A DNA stretch of 64,000 nt from Pusillimonas sp. MFBS29. GTDB taxonomy: Bacteria; Pseudomonadota; Gammaproteobacteria; Burkholderiales; Burkholderiaceae_B. Under the pieces are notes generated by a model. It was not told the origin of the DNA, made no database searches, and worked only from the letters and a program-made list of their open reading frames with translations. This document shows positions 48,921 to 59,014 of the stretch, in pieces. Each line of letters begins with the position of its first letter. The stretch's first letter is position 1. Both the position numbers and the translations under genes were made by a program. The DNA is taken from the NCBI RefSeq assembly GCF_020687695.1, contig NZ_JAJEWL010000006.1:186001-250000 (forward strand). Reading direction: 5' to 3'.

Positions 48921-48936
48921 GCCGAACAAGTTCGGC
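48921..48936. promoter_or_regulatory. Palindrome upstream of dusA
   Basis: GCCGAACAAGTTCGGC forms 7-bp perfect arms around AA in the LysR/dusA divergent region, ending 15 bases before the dusA ATG. It could be an operator or a short hairpin in the dusA leader. Confidence 0.3.
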
Positions 48937-48951
48937 TACACTTTAGCCGCG

Positions 48952-49980
48952 ATGATGACTGCACAACCTTCTTACACACGAACACTGCCCGACGCCACTG
49001 ATAGCTGGCGTTTTTGCGTGGCGCCCATGATAGACGTGACCGACCGGCATTGCCGGTATTTTCACCGGCTATTGGCGCCCCAGGCCAGGCTGTACACGGA
49101 AATGATTACCACCGGTGCCTTGTTGCATGGCAACGTGGCCCGGCATCTGGACTTTGATCCGGCCGAAGAGCCTGTTGCCCTGCAGTTGGGCGGCAGCGAG
49201 CCTGATGCCCTGGCCGATGCGGCAAAGCTGGGCGAACAATGGGGCTATAACGAGATCAACCTGAATTGCGGTTGTCCGTCAGAACGCGTTCAGCGGGGTG
49301 CTTTCGGGGCCTGCCTGATGGCTGAGCCGCAGCTGGTGGCCGATTGCATCAAGGCCATGCAGGACGCCGTAACGGTTCCTGTTACGGTAAAGCATCGTTT
49401 AGGCCTGGACTATGACGACAGCTATGGATTTGTGCGCGATTTCGTGGGCACGCTGCATCAGGCAGGCTGCCGTGTCTTTATCGTGCACGCGCGCAATGCG
49501 GTGCTCAAAGGCTTGTCGCCCAAGGATAATCGCGAAATACCGCCTTTGCGCTATGACACGGCGCTCAGGCTCAAGGTTGACTTTCCCGATAGCGTGTTCG
49601 TGCTGAATGGTGGCATAGCGCTGGCTGATGATGCGCTGTCGTTAATGTCCGAGTTCGACGGCGTCATGCTGGGCCGCGCGGCCTGGCATCAGCCGGGGGT
49701 TTTATCGGAAATCAATCGCGGTCTGGATTCCGACGTCGAGTTGCCTGAGCCTGCCCAGGTGATTCAGGCCATGCGGGTCTATGCCGAGAGTCAGATCAAA
49801 TCGGGCGTGCCGTTGCGCATGATATTGCGGCCCATGCTCGGGTGGATGAACGGGCGTCCCGGCTCGCGGTATTGGCGGCGTACCTTGTCGGATGCCGCGT
49901 TACTTAAGCAGAACGACGCCGGCCTGCTGGAAAAGGCGTGGGCTGACCTGGTGCTGCGCACCAGCGATGACCCTTGCTAA
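48952..49980 (+). CDS. dusA: tRNA-dihydrouridine(20/20a) synthase DusA
   Basis: A 342-residue FMN enzyme that reduces uridine in the D-loop of tRNA. It shows the Dus motifs APMIDVTDRHCRYFHRLL, LQLGGSEPDALA, EINLNCGCPSERVQRGAFGA (with the catalytic cysteine) and VKHRLGLDY; the last is typical of the DusA branch. Start ATG 48952 (or 48955) removes a spurious extension that overlaps the LysR gene. The stop overlaps the CBS-protein stop on the other strand. Confidence 0.94.
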   Translation: MMTAQPSYTRTLPDATDSWRFCVAPMIDVTDRHCRYFHRLLAPQARLYTEMITTGALLHGNVARHLDFDPAEEPVALQLGGSEPDALADAAKLGEQWGYNEINLNCGCPSERVQRGAFGACLMAEPQLVADCIKAMQDAVTVPVTVKHRLGLDYDDSYGFVRDFVGTLHQAGCRVFIVHARNAVLKGLSPKDNREIPPLRYDTALRLKVDFPDSVFVLNGGIALADDALSLMSEFDGVMLGRAAWHQPGVLSEINRGLDSDVELPEPAQVIQAMRVYAESQIKSGVPLRMILRPMLGWMNGRPGSRYWRRTLSDAALLKQNDAGLLEKAWADLVLRTSDDPC

Positions 49981-50435
49981 GTACCGGCTGATTCCGAATC
50001 GCTGGGCCAGTCGCGGATATAGGCCTTGAGCATATTGTTCTCGAACTGCTGTGCCGCGACGATGGCTTGCGCCATATCGTAAAAGGAAATGACGCCCATC
50101 AGGGTGGGGCCGTCCATGACCGGCATGTAGCGAGCGTGCTTTTCCAGCATAAGGCGCTGAACTTCATCAAAACTGGTATTGGGCGAGACGCTGACCGGGG
50201 CGTCGTCCATGACACTGCGGACGGTGTAGTTGCCGGTGTTGCCCTGTTTGTTGTGCAAATGGCGGATGATCTCGCGGAAGGTGAGCATTCCGGCCAGTAC
50301 ACCGTGATCCATGATCACGAGGGAACCGATGTCTTGCTCGCTCATGGTTTCGAGGGCCTGCAAAATCGGTGTATCGGGCGTGGCTGTGTACAGCGTGTCA
50401 CCTTTCACGCGTAGAATTTCACTGACTTTGAGCAT
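49977..50435 (-). CDS. Protein with two CBS domains
   Basis: A 152-residue protein consisting of a CBS pair (residues about 8-60 and 72-130: LQALETMSEQDIGSLVIMD, VQRLMLEKHARYMPVMDG). Such stand-alone pairs bind adenine nucleotides and act as small sensors. Its start overlaps the end of the yihY gene by 17 bases, so the two are probably co-translated. Convergent with dusA with overlapping stops. Confidence 0.88.
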   Translation of the reverse strand: MLKVSEILRVKGDTLYTATPDTPILQALETMSEQDIGSLVIMDHGVLAGMLTFREIIRHLHNKQGNTGNYTVRSVMDDAPVSVSPNTSFDEVQRLMLEKHARYMPVMDGPTLMGVISFYDMAQAIVAAQQFENNMLKAYIRDWPSDSESAGT

Positions 50436-51735
50436 CGTTGTTCTCCTGTGTGTCGTTACTCGGCACGTTAAGAGTATTTTGCACCATCTCGGCGCTTTCG
50501 GGTAGTACCGTGTCCTCTTCGAAAAACGGTGCCAGCCTTGCTTCGGGATGCATCAATGAGCCGGCAATTGCGTCAATGAGCAAGGGCTGGTCGCGCAGGC
50601 CTGGCTGGGTACGATCAAGCAGCAAGGCATTGACCAGGGGATCTATGGTGGCTGTGCGCTGGTCGCAGGCCAGCACCCATTGGTCGGTGTCGGCATGCTC
50701 GGTGTCTACGACATAGCCCAAATCCTTCAGGCTGCACAGCACTTCCGTTAATTCTTCTTGTTGCAATTGCAGGTGGGCGCACAGAAAACTCGTGCTGCGC
50801 CCGCGCGGCATGCCGTTCTGGGCATGCCAAAGCACCCGAAGTACGCGCATGGCGTGGACAAAACGCCCGCCCGTAAAGTGTTCCAGAGCCCATCGTCGCA
50901 TACGCAAGTCGGGCAATATGGACGCGACGGTGGCTCCGATCAGCACCGCCAGCCACGACATATACAGCCAGAGCAGAAAAATTGGCAGGGTGGCAAAGGC
51001 GCCGTAAATGACAGTGTATGAGGGGAAGCGCGTAAGGTAGTAGGCAAATCCGATACGCATGATTTCCAGCACGATCGCTGTGCCGAAGCCGCCTGCCAGG
51101 CCATCCTTCCACAAAACCTTGCGATTGGGAACGGCAATGAACAAGGCGGTAAAGCCCAGCCCTGTAGCAAGCAGGGGAACAAATGAAAGGGCAAATCCGG
51201 CAAGCGCCGGCAGATTGTCTATGTCGCCGAAGGATTCCCGTGCGAGCAAGGTGCTTGCCCACAGGCTGGCACCTATCAATATCGGGCCAAGAGAAATGAG
51301 TGCCCAATAGACCAGTACACGCTGTCGCAAGGGTCGTTGCCGCTCGACCTGCCAGATATTGTTGAAGGTCTGATCTATGGTCATGAACAGCGAGACCGAT
51401 GTCACGATAAGAAACAGACTGCCTATCGCGGTCAGCCCTGAAGCCTTGGCTGCGAACTGATTCAGGTACAGCATGACGGTATCAGAGACCGCAGCCGGCA
51501 TGAGGCTGGTCGTGAAAAAGCTTTCCAGTGCAATCCGGAAGTCATTAAAGAGCGGAAACGCGGTGAACAGGGACAGGACAACCGCCAGCAGCGGAACCAG
51601 GCTAAGTACCGACGTGAAAGTGAGGCTCGAGGCGACCTGGGTCAGCTTCTTTTCGCCTGCGCGTTGCAGGACAAAACGAGCAATCTTGCGTAAATTTGCC
51701 AGTGAGATGGGTGGTCGGGCATTCCTGGTCTGCAT
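50419..51735 (-). CDS. yihY: YihY/BrkB-family inner-membrane protein
   Basis: A 438-residue membrane protein with six helices of the YihY (BrkB, formerly called RNase BN) family: KKLTQVASSLTFTSVLSLVP, FNNIWQVERQRPLRQRVLVYW, YGAFATLPIFLLWLYMSW. The function is not settled. A soluble C-terminal extension of about 150 residues follows the membrane core. I place the start at ATG 51735; an alternative ATG at 51801 would overlap the divergent DUF2069 start. The frame further upstream is not conserved-looking. Confidence 0.85.
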   Translation of the reverse strand: MQTRNARPPISLANLRKIARFVLQRAGEKKLTQVASSLTFTSVLSLVPLLAVVLSLFTAFPLFNDFRIALESFFTTSLMPAAVSDTVMLYLNQFAAKASGLTAIGSLFLIVTSVSLFMTIDQTFNNIWQVERQRPLRQRVLVYWALISLGPILIGASLWASTLLARESFGDIDNLPALAGFALSFVPLLATGLGFTALFIAVPNRKVLWKDGLAGGFGTAIVLEIMRIGFAYYLTRFPSYTVIYGAFATLPIFLLWLYMSWLAVLIGATVASILPDLRMRRWALEHFTGGRFVHAMRVLRVLWHAQNGMPRGRSTSFLCAHLQLQQEELTEVLCSLKDLGYVVDTEHADTDQWVLACDQRTATIDPLVNALLLDRTQPGLRDQPLLIDAIAGSLMHPEARLAPFFEEDTVLPESAEMVQNTLNVPSNDTQENNDAQSQ

Positions 51736-51799
51736 GGTACGGATAAAAACCTTTTCGTTCCAGAGCGAGTGCAAGTGTCTTTCGAGTGATAATACCAGC

Positions 51800-52192
51800 A
51801 TGACTACGCAACTGAACCCTGTATTGCGCCACGGCGCTTCTGCTTCGCTTATTGCCCTGATCGTTCTCTGCCTGCTGTGGGAACTGAAAATTGCCCCTTT
51901 GCGCCCTGGTGGCTCGCTGCTTGCACTGAAGGTCTTGCCGCTGCTGCTGCCGTTACGTGGTGTGCTTAAAGGGCATTTGTACACGCTGCAATGGGCGGCC
52001 ATGCTGATCCTGCTTTATTTTATGGAAGGGGTGGTCAGGGCCTGGTCGGATCCTTCTCCTTTGTCAGCCTGGATGGGCGGGCTGGAGATCTTCTTTTCAC
52101 TGATTTTCTACTTGTGTGCCATTTTCTATCTGAAACCGGCCAAGAAGGCGGCCAAGCAAGTTGCGGCGCAGCGTAAGGCCAGGGAAGGCTGA
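51800..52192 (+). CDS. DUF2069 membrane protein
   Basis: A 130-residue protein with four hydrophobic helices (SLIALIVLCLLWELKIAPL, TLQWAAMLILLYFMEGVVRA) and a basic C-terminal tail, matching DUF2069 (YihG-like small membrane proteins often next to wrbA/yihY). Function unknown. ATG 51800 is used; the longer frame from 51473 runs antisense to yihY. Its TGA overlaps the selO ATG. Confidence 0.8.
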   Translation: MTTQLNPVLRHGASASLIALIVLCLLWELKIAPLRPGGSLLALKVLPLLLPLRGVLKGHLYTLQWAAMLILLYFMEGVVRAWSDPSPLSAWMGGLEIFFSLIFYLCAIFYLKPAKKAAKQVAAQRKAREG

Positions 52193-53655
52193 TGCTAGAG
52201 ACTATTCATGCACTGAAGGTACAGAACTCGTTTGCCGAACTCCCGGCGGCGTTTTACACCCGTCTGTCGCCCCAGCCCTTGACCGAGCCACGCTTGCTGC
52301 ATGCACAGCGTGACGTAGCGGCGTTGCTGGGCTTGTCGCCCAATGTATTCGCAGATCCTGCCTTTCTTGATGTGTGTTCGGGGTCTGTGCCTTTACCCGG
52401 TGGCACGACGCTGGCGGCTGTGTATAGCGGCCACCAATTTGGTATATGGGCAGGGCAACTGGGTGATGGCAGGGCGCACCTGCTCGGTGAGGTGAGTGCG
52501 CCGTCAGGCAGTTGGGAACTGCAGCTTAAAGGCTCCGGACGTACGCCTTACTCGCGTATGGGAGACGGACGGGCGGTACTGCGTTCGTCGGTGCGCGAAT
52601 ACCTGGCCAGCGCTGCCATGGCAGGGCTTGGCATCCCGACCACTCATGCACTTGCCCTGGTTGTGTCAGACGACCCTGTTTATCGCGAAACGGTGGAGAC
52701 GGCGGCGGTTGTGACCCGTGTGGCACCCAGCTTTATCCGGTTTGGCTCATTTGAGCACTGGTCAAGGTCGCCCGAAAACCTGCGTGCGCTGTTCAACTAT
52801 GTAACCGATCGCTTTTACCCGGAATGCCGTGCAGCGGGTTCGGCCGAAGAGGAAGTCGTTCTTGCCGTGCTCCGGACGGTTGTCGGGCGCACGGCCAGGC
52901 TGGTTGCCGATTGGCAGACGGTGGGGTTTTGTCACGGTGTTATGAATACTGACAATATGTCCATACTGGGCCTGACCATGGACTACGGCCCTTTTGGCTT
53001 CATGGACGGCTTTCAGGTGAACCATGTTTGCAATCACAGCGACACGCAGGGGCGTTACGCCTGGAATGCGCAGCCCTCCGTGGCGCACTGGAACCTTTAC
53101 CGTCTGGCCAGTGCGCTGATGGGTCTGGGCCTGGAGGCTGATGCACTAAAAGGGCAGCTGGAACATTTCGAGGCCGAATTCCTGCAGGCCTATCGGGGCA
53201 ATCTGTGCAGGAAAATGGGCTTCCGGCAATGGGAAGAGGGCGACGACGAGCTGGTCGACGATTGGTGGCGGTTGCTGCATACCCAGGCGGCTGATTTCAC
53301 GCTTTGCTTTCGTGGGCTGGCGCAGGCACCGGTGCGGCGTGAACCCTGGCTGGCATATTTTAAAGAGCGTGCAACCGCAGATATGTGGCTGGGCCGTTAT
53401 ATGGAACGGCTGAGTCGTGATCAACGGCCGGATCAGGAACGTATCGAACAGATGAACGGAGCCAATCCGGTATATGTTCTGCGTAACCATCTGGCGCAAA
53501 CCGCCATCGAGGCTGCTGCTCAGGGTGATACCGGTGAAATCGATACTTTGCTGGACTTGTTGAGAAATCCGTTCATCGAACGGCAGGGTTATGAAGCTTA
53601 CGCGGCAGCGCCGCCGGATTGGGCCTGCAGCCTTGAGGTCAGCTGTTCGTCATAG
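52192..53655 (+). CDS. selO: Protein adenylyltransferase SelO (YdiU/UPF0061)
   Basis: A 487-residue pseudokinase-fold enzyme that AMPylates proteins involved in redox control. Motifs seen are YSGHQFGIWAGQLGDGRAHL, LKGSGRTPYSRMGDGRAVLR, GVMNTDNMSILG and DYGPFGFMDGF. The C-terminus ends SLEVSCSS, with a cysteine at the third residue from the end, where vertebrate SelO has selenocysteine. Translationally coupled to the DUF2069 gene. Confidence 0.94.
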   Translation: MLETIHALKVQNSFAELPAAFYTRLSPQPLTEPRLLHAQRDVAALLGLSPNVFADPAFLDVCSGSVPLPGGTTLAAVYSGHQFGIWAGQLGDGRAHLLGEVSAPSGSWELQLKGSGRTPYSRMGDGRAVLRSSVREYLASAAMAGLGIPTTHALALVVSDDPVYRETVETAAVVTRVAPSFIRFGSFEHWSRSPENLRALFNYVTDRFYPECRAAGSAEEEVVLAVLRTVVGRTARLVADWQTVGFCHGVMNTDNMSILGLTMDYGPFGFMDGFQVNHVCNHSDTQGRYAWNAQPSVAHWNLYRLASALMGLGLEADALKGQLEHFEAEFLQAYRGNLCRKMGFRQWEEGDDELVDDWWRLLHTQAADFTLCFRGLAQAPVRREPWLAYFKERATADMWLGRYMERLSRDQRPDQERIEQMNGANPVYVLRNHLAQTAIEAAAQGDTGEIDTLLDLLRNPFIERQGYEAYAAAPPDWACSLEVSCSS

Positions 53656-53738
53656 GCACGGCAAGTTCTGCGGTCTGTATTTATGCTTCACAATAATTTA
53701 ATAGAATTGATGCAAAGGTTTAAGGTAAAAACAAGATT

Positions 53739-54812
53739 ATGTCAGGCAATACCCTAGGTAAACTCTTCTGTGTTACGAATTTCGGGGAATCCCACGGGCC
53801 GGCGATAGGCGCGGTCGTCGATGGCTGTCCGCCGGGCCTGGCACTTAGCGCCGACGATATACAGATCGAGCTCGACAGGCGCCGGCCAGGCACCTCACGA
53901 CACGTCACACAGCGACAAGAGCCCGACCAGGTCGAGATCCTGTCGGGGGTCTATCAGGGGGTGACAACCGGCACACCCATCAGTCTGCTTATACGCAACG
54001 CCGATGCGCGCAGCAAGGATTACAGCAATATTGCCGACACCTTTCGTCCGGGCCACGCCGACTACACCTATTGGCGCAAATATGGTGAACGCGACCCTCG
54101 TGGTGGCGGGCGTTCCTCGGCACGCCTGACCGCGCCTACCGTGGCCGCCGGAGCAATCGCGAAGAAGTGGCTGGCACAGGTTTATGGAACTCGCATACGC
54201 GGTTACATGAGTCAGCTGGGGCCCATCCCCATTCCGTTCGAGTCCTGGGACGAAGTGGGCAACAACCCTTTCTATGCGCCCAACGCCGGCGTCGTGCCCG
54301 AACTCGAGGCCTTTATGGATCAGTTGCGGCGCGATGGCGATTCCATAGGTGCCCGCATCGAGGTTCAGGCAGACGATGTGCCGGCCGGCTGGGGCGAGCC
54401 TCTGTACGATCGCCTTGATGCCGATATTGCCCACGTCATGATGGGCTTGAATGCGGTGAAAGGGGTGTCGATAGGCGCAGGTTTTGACTGCATAGCCCAG
54501 CGAGGTTCGGAACACGGCGATGAAATCACGGCCGCTGGTTTCCTAAGCAATCACGCCGGGGGTGTTCTGGGCGGTATTTCATCGGGACAGGCGATTACCG
54601 TATCGCTGGCCATCAAGCCCACATCCAGCATACGCATAGAGCGTCAGTCTATCAATCGTGCAGGCGAGCCGGTGCAAGTCCAGACACTCGGACGCCACGA
54701 TCCTTGTGTGGGCATACGCGCCACGCCGATTGTCGAAGCGATGCTTGCCATCGTGCTGATGGATCATGCGCTGCGCCATCGCGCCCAATGCTTATCGTCG
54801 AACAACTCATAA
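53739..54812 (+). CDS. aroC: Chorismate synthase
   Basis: A 357-residue FMN-dependent enzyme that makes chorismate from EPSP. The signatures [49 protein letters not shown] and SDAC-type [17 protein letters not shown] are all present. Length is standard. The preceding 83-base gap is AT-rich and probably carries its promoter; the M48 gene follows after 13 bases. Confidence 0.97.
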   Translation: MSGNTLGKLFCVTNFGESHGPAIGAVVDGCPPGLALSADDIQIELDRRRPGTSRHVTQRQEPDQVEILSGVYQGVTTGTPISLLIRNADARSKDYSNIADTFRPGHADYTYWRKYGERDPRGGGRSSARLTAPTVAAGAIAKKWLAQVYGTRIRGYMSQLGPIPIPFESWDEVGNNPFYAPNAGVVPELEAFMDQLRRDGDSIGARIEVQADDVPAGWGEPLYDRLDADIAHVMMGLNAVKGVSIGAGFDCIAQRGSEHGDEITAAGFLSNHAGGVLGGISSGQAITVSLAIKPTSSIRIERQSINRAGEPVQVQTLGRHDPCVGIRATPIVEAMLAIVLMDHALRHRAQCLSSNNS

Positions 54813-54825
54813 AAGGAGCCCCGCC

Positions 54826-55665
54826 ATGAAAACGTATGCAACCGTTCTGAACAGGCTATTTGCCCTGGGCTTGATTTCATCAGCGCTTGTCCTGGGCGGC
54901 TGCGCTTCGGTGCAGACCACCAGTTCAGGTGCGGTGGGTGTTGATCGCCAGCAGTATATGTCGAGCATGGTGTCCGAGGCCGCATTGCAGCAAGAGGCAG
55001 CGCAGCAATACAACGCCATGCTGGGGCAGGCCAAGGCGCAGGGCGCTCTCGACAGAGATGCCGCGCAGACCAAGCGTGTCCAGACCATCGCGCAAAGGCT
55101 GATCCGACAGGCCGGTGTGTTTCGTCCCGATGCAGCCAGCTGGAACTGGGACGTGCATGTGCTCAGCTCCAACGAGGTCAATGCCTGGTGCATGCCGGGT
55201 GGAAAGATTGCCGTCTACACAGGCTTGATCAACAAGATCAAGCCCACCGACGCAGAGCTTGCCGCTGTTATCGGCCACGAAATGGCGCATGCATTGCGTG
55301 AGCACGCGCGCGAGCAGGTTTCCCAGCAAATGGTTACCAGCATGGGGCTGTCCGTACTGTCGGCGGTGACCGGCGTCGGGGCCACAGCCGACCTGGGTGG
55401 CGCCTTGACCAATGTGATGTTCACGCTGCCGAACAGTCGTACTCACGAAACAGAGGCCGATCGTATTGGGGTCGAGCTGGCCGCACGGGCCGGTTATGAC
55501 CCGCGTGCCGCAGTGACGTTATGGCAGAAAATGGGAGCGCTCGGAGGTGGCGGCGGACAGCCGGAATTCTTGTCTACTCACCCGTCTGCGTCGAGCCGGA
55601 TTGCCGACCTGACCGAGGCATCAAATCAAGTCCTGCCTTTGTACCAGCAGGCTGCCGGAAAATAG
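54826..55665 (+). CDS. M48-family metalloprotease, predicted lipoprotein
   Basis: A 279-residue zinc protease of the YcaL/LoiP/BepA-like group. The N-terminal signal ends in lipobox LGGC (C26), predicting a lipid-anchored protein in the periplasm. The zinc motif HEMAH spans H151 to H155 and the third ligand is in THETEADRIG. These proteases help quality control of outer-membrane proteins. ATG 54826 is preceded by AAAGGAG; the frame back to 54766 overlaps aroC. Confidence 0.9.
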   Translation: MKTYATVLNRLFALGLISSALVLGGCASVQTTSSGAVGVDRQQYMSSMVSEAALQQEAAQQYNAMLGQAKAQGALDRDAAQTKRVQTIAQRLIRQAGVFRPDAASWNWDVHVLSSNEVNAWCMPGGKIAVYTGLINKIKPTDAELAAVIGHEMAHALREHAREQVSQQMVTSMGLSVLSAVTGVGATADLGGALTNVMFTLPNSRTHETEADRIGVELAARAGYDPRAAVTLWQKMGALGGGGGQPEFLSTHPSASSRIADLTEASNQVLPLYQQAAGK

Positions 55666-55682
55666 ATTCATGCATGAAGAAA

Positions 55683-55715
55683 GCAGGCCGGATTCCGTGA
55701 TGGGATCCGGCCTGC
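55683..55715 (+). terminator. Hairpin after the M48 gene
   Basis: GCAGGCCGGAT (55683-55693) and ATCCGGCCTGC (55705-55715) form a perfect 11-bp stem with an 11-base loop, 18 bases after the stop codon. It lacks a clear T run (CTGTTACTG follows), so it may be a weak terminator or mRNA-end stabiliser. Confidence 0.5.
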
Positions 55716-55748
55716 CTGTTACTGTATATACCAGTATAAGAACTTGTC

Positions 55749-55776
55749 TTGTACCAGGTTGAGGCGCTGGCATAAT
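55749..55776 (+). promoter_or_regulatory. Likely leuC promoter
   Basis: TTGTAC (55749-55754), a 16-base spacer and CATAAT (55771-55776), 46 bases before the leuC ATG and after the hairpin. The boxes are near consensus but spacing is one short of ideal. Confidence 0.45.
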
Positions 55777-55822
55777 AGTCGGCATATTCCCTGTTTCCAC
55801 TTAATTCTCAGAGAGCATTGCC

Positions 55823-57226
55823 ATGGCACAAACCCTGTACGACAAACTCTGGAGTGCGCACGTCGTGCACCAAGAGTCGGACGGCACCTGTTTGCTGTAT
55901 ATCGATCGTCACCTGGTTCACGAGGTGACCAGTCCCCAAGCTTTCGAAGGCTTGCGCATGGCCGATCGCCAGCCGTGGCGCATCAGTGCGAACCTGGCGG
56001 TTGCCGACCATAACGTTCCGACGACGGCGCGCGACGAAGGCATACACGATCCCGTATCGCGACTGCAGGTCGACACCCTGGACGAGAACTGCGAAAAATA
56101 CGGCATTACCGAATTTCGCATGAATGACGTGCGCCAGGGCATTGTTCATATCATCGGGCCCGAGCAGGGGGCCACACTGCCTGGCATGACGGTGGTTTGC
56201 GGCGACTCGCACACCAGCACGCACGGTGCGGTCGGCGCGCTCGCTTTTGGTATCGGGACGTCCGAGGTTGAGCACGTGCTGGCCACGCAGACCCTGCTCA
56301 TGAAAAAGAACAAGAACATGCTCATACGCATCGAGGGCGACTTGCCGGCCGGGTGCACCGCCAAAGATCTGGTCTTGTACGTGATAGGCAAGATAGGCAC
56401 TGCGGGCGGTACGGGATACGCCATTGAATTTGGCGGCAGTACCATGCGGGCGCTTTCCGTTGAAGGCCGCATGACGGTCTGCAATATGGCGATCGAAGCC
56501 GGCGCACGTTCGGGTATGGTGGCTGTTGACCAGAAAACCATCGATTACTTCCGTGGTCGTCCGTACGCACCGACCGGTGCCTTGTGGGACCAGGCCGTGC
56601 AGTACTGGCGCACCCTGCATTCCGATGAAGGTGCTGTGTTTGATCGCGTCGTCGATATCGATGCGCGCGACATCGTGCCTCAGGTGTCCTGGGGCACGTC
56701 ACCCGAGATGGTGCTGCCGGTCGACGCCCGTGTGCCCGATCCCGACAAGGAAAAAGATGATGTGCGTCGCAGTGGCATGGAGCGCGCACTCGAGTATATG
56801 GGCCTGAAACCCAACACACCGCTCACCGATATCAAGATTGACCGCGTGTTCATTGGTTCCTGTACCAACGCCCGTATCGAAGATCTGCGTGCTGCCGCAA
56901 CGGTGGCCAGAGGCAAGCGTGTGGCGTCATCGGTCAAGCAGGCCATGGTGGTGCCGGGCTCGGGTCTGGTCAAACGCCAGGCCGAGCAGGAAGGGCTGGA
57001 CAAAATCTTTCTGGAAGCAGGCTTTGAGTGGCGCGAGCCTGGGTGTTCGATGTGCCTGGCCATGAATGCCGACAGGCTTGAGCCCGGAGAGCGCTGCGCG
57101 TCGACTTCGAATCGCAATTTCGAGGGACGCCAGGGGCAGGGCGGGCGTACACACCTGGTCAGCCCGGCCATGGCTGCGGCCGCCGCGGTTGCGGGCCATT
57201 TTGTTGATATACGGAATTTTCGATAG
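55823..57226 (+). CDS. leuC: 3-isopropylmalate dehydratase large subunit
   Basis: A 467-residue aconitase-family subunit for leucine synthesis. The [4Fe-4S] cysteines are in [13 protein letters not shown] and [12 protein letters not shown], with [20 protein letters not shown] and [10 protein letters not shown]-type ([20 protein letters not shown]) motifs. With LeuD it isomerises 2- to 3-isopropylmalate. Nine bases separate it from leuD. Confidence 0.97.
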   Translation: MAQTLYDKLWSAHVVHQESDGTCLLYIDRHLVHEVTSPQAFEGLRMADRQPWRISANLAVADHNVPTTARDEGIHDPVSRLQVDTLDENCEKYGITEFRMNDVRQGIVHIIGPEQGATLPGMTVVCGDSHTSTHGAVGALAFGIGTSEVEHVLATQTLLMKKNKNMLIRIEGDLPAGCTAKDLVLYVIGKIGTAGGTGYAIEFGGSTMRALSVEGRMTVCNMAIEAGARSGMVAVDQKTIDYFRGRPYAPTGALWDQAVQYWRTLHSDEGAVFDRVVDIDARDIVPQVSWGTSPEMVLPVDARVPDPDKEKDDVRRSGMERALEYMGLKPNTPLTDIKIDRVFIGSCTNARIEDLRAAATVARGKRVASSVKQAMVVPGSGLVKRQAEQEGLDKIFLEAGFEWREPGCSMCLAMNADRLEPGERCASTSNRNFEGRQGQGGRTHLVSPAMAAAAAVAGHFVDIRNFR

Positions 57227-57235
57227 GAAGCCATC

Positions 57236-57886
57236 ATGCAAGCCTTTACCACCCATCATGGCCTGGTCGCGCCGCTCGATCGTGAGAACGTCGACACCGA
57301 CCTGATCATACCGAAGCAATTTCTCAAGTCCATCAAGCGCACAGGCTTTGGCCCCAATCTGTTCGACGAACTGCGTTACCTGGACCATGGTGAGCCTGGC
57401 ATGGATAACTCCAAGCGACCGCTCAATCCGGATTTTGTGCTGAACCAGGAACGCTACCAGGGCGCTTCGATTTTGCTGGCCCGCAAGAATTTTGGCTGCG
57501 GCTCAAGCCGCGAGCACGCACCCTGGGCGCTGACCCAGTTTGGATTCCGTGCCATCATCGCGCCTTCGTACGCTGATATTTTCTTCAATAACAGCTTCAA
57601 AAACGGCTTGTTGCCGATTATTTTGCCGGAGCTGCAGGTGGCGCGTCTGTTTGAAGAGGTCAAGGCCTTTTCCGGATACAAACTGCGCATCGACCTGCCC
57701 AGGCAAGTCGTGATAGCCGAAGACGGTCGCGAACTGGCCTTCGATATCGAACCTTTCCGCAAGCACTGCTTGCTGAACGGATTGGACGATATCGGCCAGA
57801 CTTTACAGAAGGCCGACATAATTCGCGCTTTTGAAGCAGAACGTCTGGCCCGCCATCCGTGGCTGGAATCACGCCCCATTGCATAG
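57236..57886 (+). CDS. leuD: 3-isopropylmalate dehydratase small subunit
   Basis: A 216-residue swivelling-domain partner of LeuC. Characteristic motifs are [14 protein letters not shown], the substrate loop [15 protein letters not shown] and [20 protein letters not shown]. Length is typical. The leuB ATG follows after 8 bases. Confidence 0.97.
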   Translation: MQAFTTHHGLVAPLDRENVDTDLIIPKQFLKSIKRTGFGPNLFDELRYLDHGEPGMDNSKRPLNPDFVLNQERYQGASILLARKNFGCGSSREHAPWALTQFGFRAIIAPSYADIFFNNSFKNGLLPIILPELQVARLFEEVKAFSGYKLRIDLPRQVVIAEDGRELAFDIEPFRKHCLLNGLDDIGQTLQKADIIRAFEAERLARHPWLESRPIA

Positions 57887-57894
57887 GAAACACA

Positions 57895-58971
57895 ATGACT
57901 CACAAGATTGCCGTACTGCCGGGTGATGGCATTGGCCCCGAGATTACCGAACAGGCCGCACGCGTATTGACTGCGCTGGGCCTTGATCTGGACTTGCAAA
58001 CCGCACCGGTCGGGGGCGCCGCCTACGAGCAGTACCAGCACCCATTACCGGCCAGTACGCTGGATCTGGCCAAGAATTCGGCCGCCATACTGTTTGGTGC
58101 GGTGGGCGATTGGAAATACGACAGCCTGGCGCGCGAATTGCGTCCGGAGCAAGCCATTCTTGGCCTGCGTCGCGAGCTCGGGCTGTTTGCCAATCTGCGG
58201 CCCGCAATTCTGTATCCACAACTGGCCAATGCGTCGTCGCTTAAACCCGAAGTCGTATCCGGTCTGGATATCCTGATCGTACGCGAGCTTACCGGTGATA
58301 TTTATTTCGGCCAGCCACGTGGCGTGCGTCAGCTGGAAGACGGCCCGTTCAAAGGCGAGCGTCAGGGCTACGACACCATGCACTATGCCGAGCCCGAGAT
58401 CCGTCGCATTGCACACGTGGCGTTCCAGGCTGCGCAAAAGCGCAGCAAGCGCCTGTGCAGTGTGGACAAGGCCAATGTTCTTGAAACTTCCCAGTTCTGG
58501 CGCGACATCATGATCGCCGTGGCCAGCGAGTACCCGGACGTCGAGCTGTCGCACATGTATGTCGACAATGCAGCCATGCAGCTGGTACGGGCACCCAAGG
58601 AGTTCGACGTCATTGTCACGGGTAACCTTTTCGGCGATATTCTGTCGGACGAAGCCGCCATGCTGACCGGCTCCATAGGCATGCTGCCGTCGGCCTCGTT
58701 GAATGCATCGAATCAGGGCCTATACGAGCCCAGCCATGGCTCTGCACCCGATATCGCGGGCAAGAATCTGGCCAATCCGCTGGCAACCATATTGTCGGCC
58801 GCCATGCTGCTGCGCTATTCACTGAATGAAGCGGCGCATGCCGAGCGCATCGAGACTGCTGTTCAGGCCGTTCTTGAACAGGGTCTGCGTACCGCAGACA
58901 TCTACGAAGAGGGCAGTATCAAGGTTACAACTACTGAAATGGGCGATGCAGTGCTGAAAGCATTAAAATAA
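57895..58971 (+). CDS. leuB: 3-isopropylmalate dehydrogenase
   Basis: A 358-residue beta-decarboxylating dehydrogenase (NAD+, Mg2+). Visible motifs are [41 protein letters not shown] and [19 protein letters not shown]. It oxidises 3-isopropylmalate to the precursor of 2-oxoisocaproate. ATG 57895 gives the usual [11 protein letters not shown] start; the frame back to 57859 overlaps leuD. Confidence 0.97.
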   Translation: MTHKIAVLPGDGIGPEITEQAARVLTALGLDLDLQTAPVGGAAYEQYQHPLPASTLDLAKNSAAILFGAVGDWKYDSLARELRPEQAILGLRRELGLFANLRPAILYPQLANASSLKPEVVSGLDILIVRELTGDIYFGQPRGVRQLEDGPFKGERQGYDTMHYAEPEIRRIAHVAFQAAQKRSKRLCSVDKANVLETSQFWRDIMIAVASEYPDVELSHMYVDNAAMQLVRAPKEFDVIVTGNLFGDILSDEAAMLTGSIGMLPSASLNASNQGLYEPSHGSAPDIAGKNLANPLATILSAAMLLRYSLNEAAHAERIETAVQAVLEQGLRTADIYEEGSIKVTTTEMGDAVLKALK

Positions 58972-59014
58972 TGTGTCAGACTAGTACTTTTACTTTATTT
59001 TAAGCGACAGCAAC

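Noticed and set aside
48676-48951. 92-codon N-terminal extension of dusA
   Set aside because: It runs antisense over the LysR gene and has no Dus similarity; ATG 48952 is enough.
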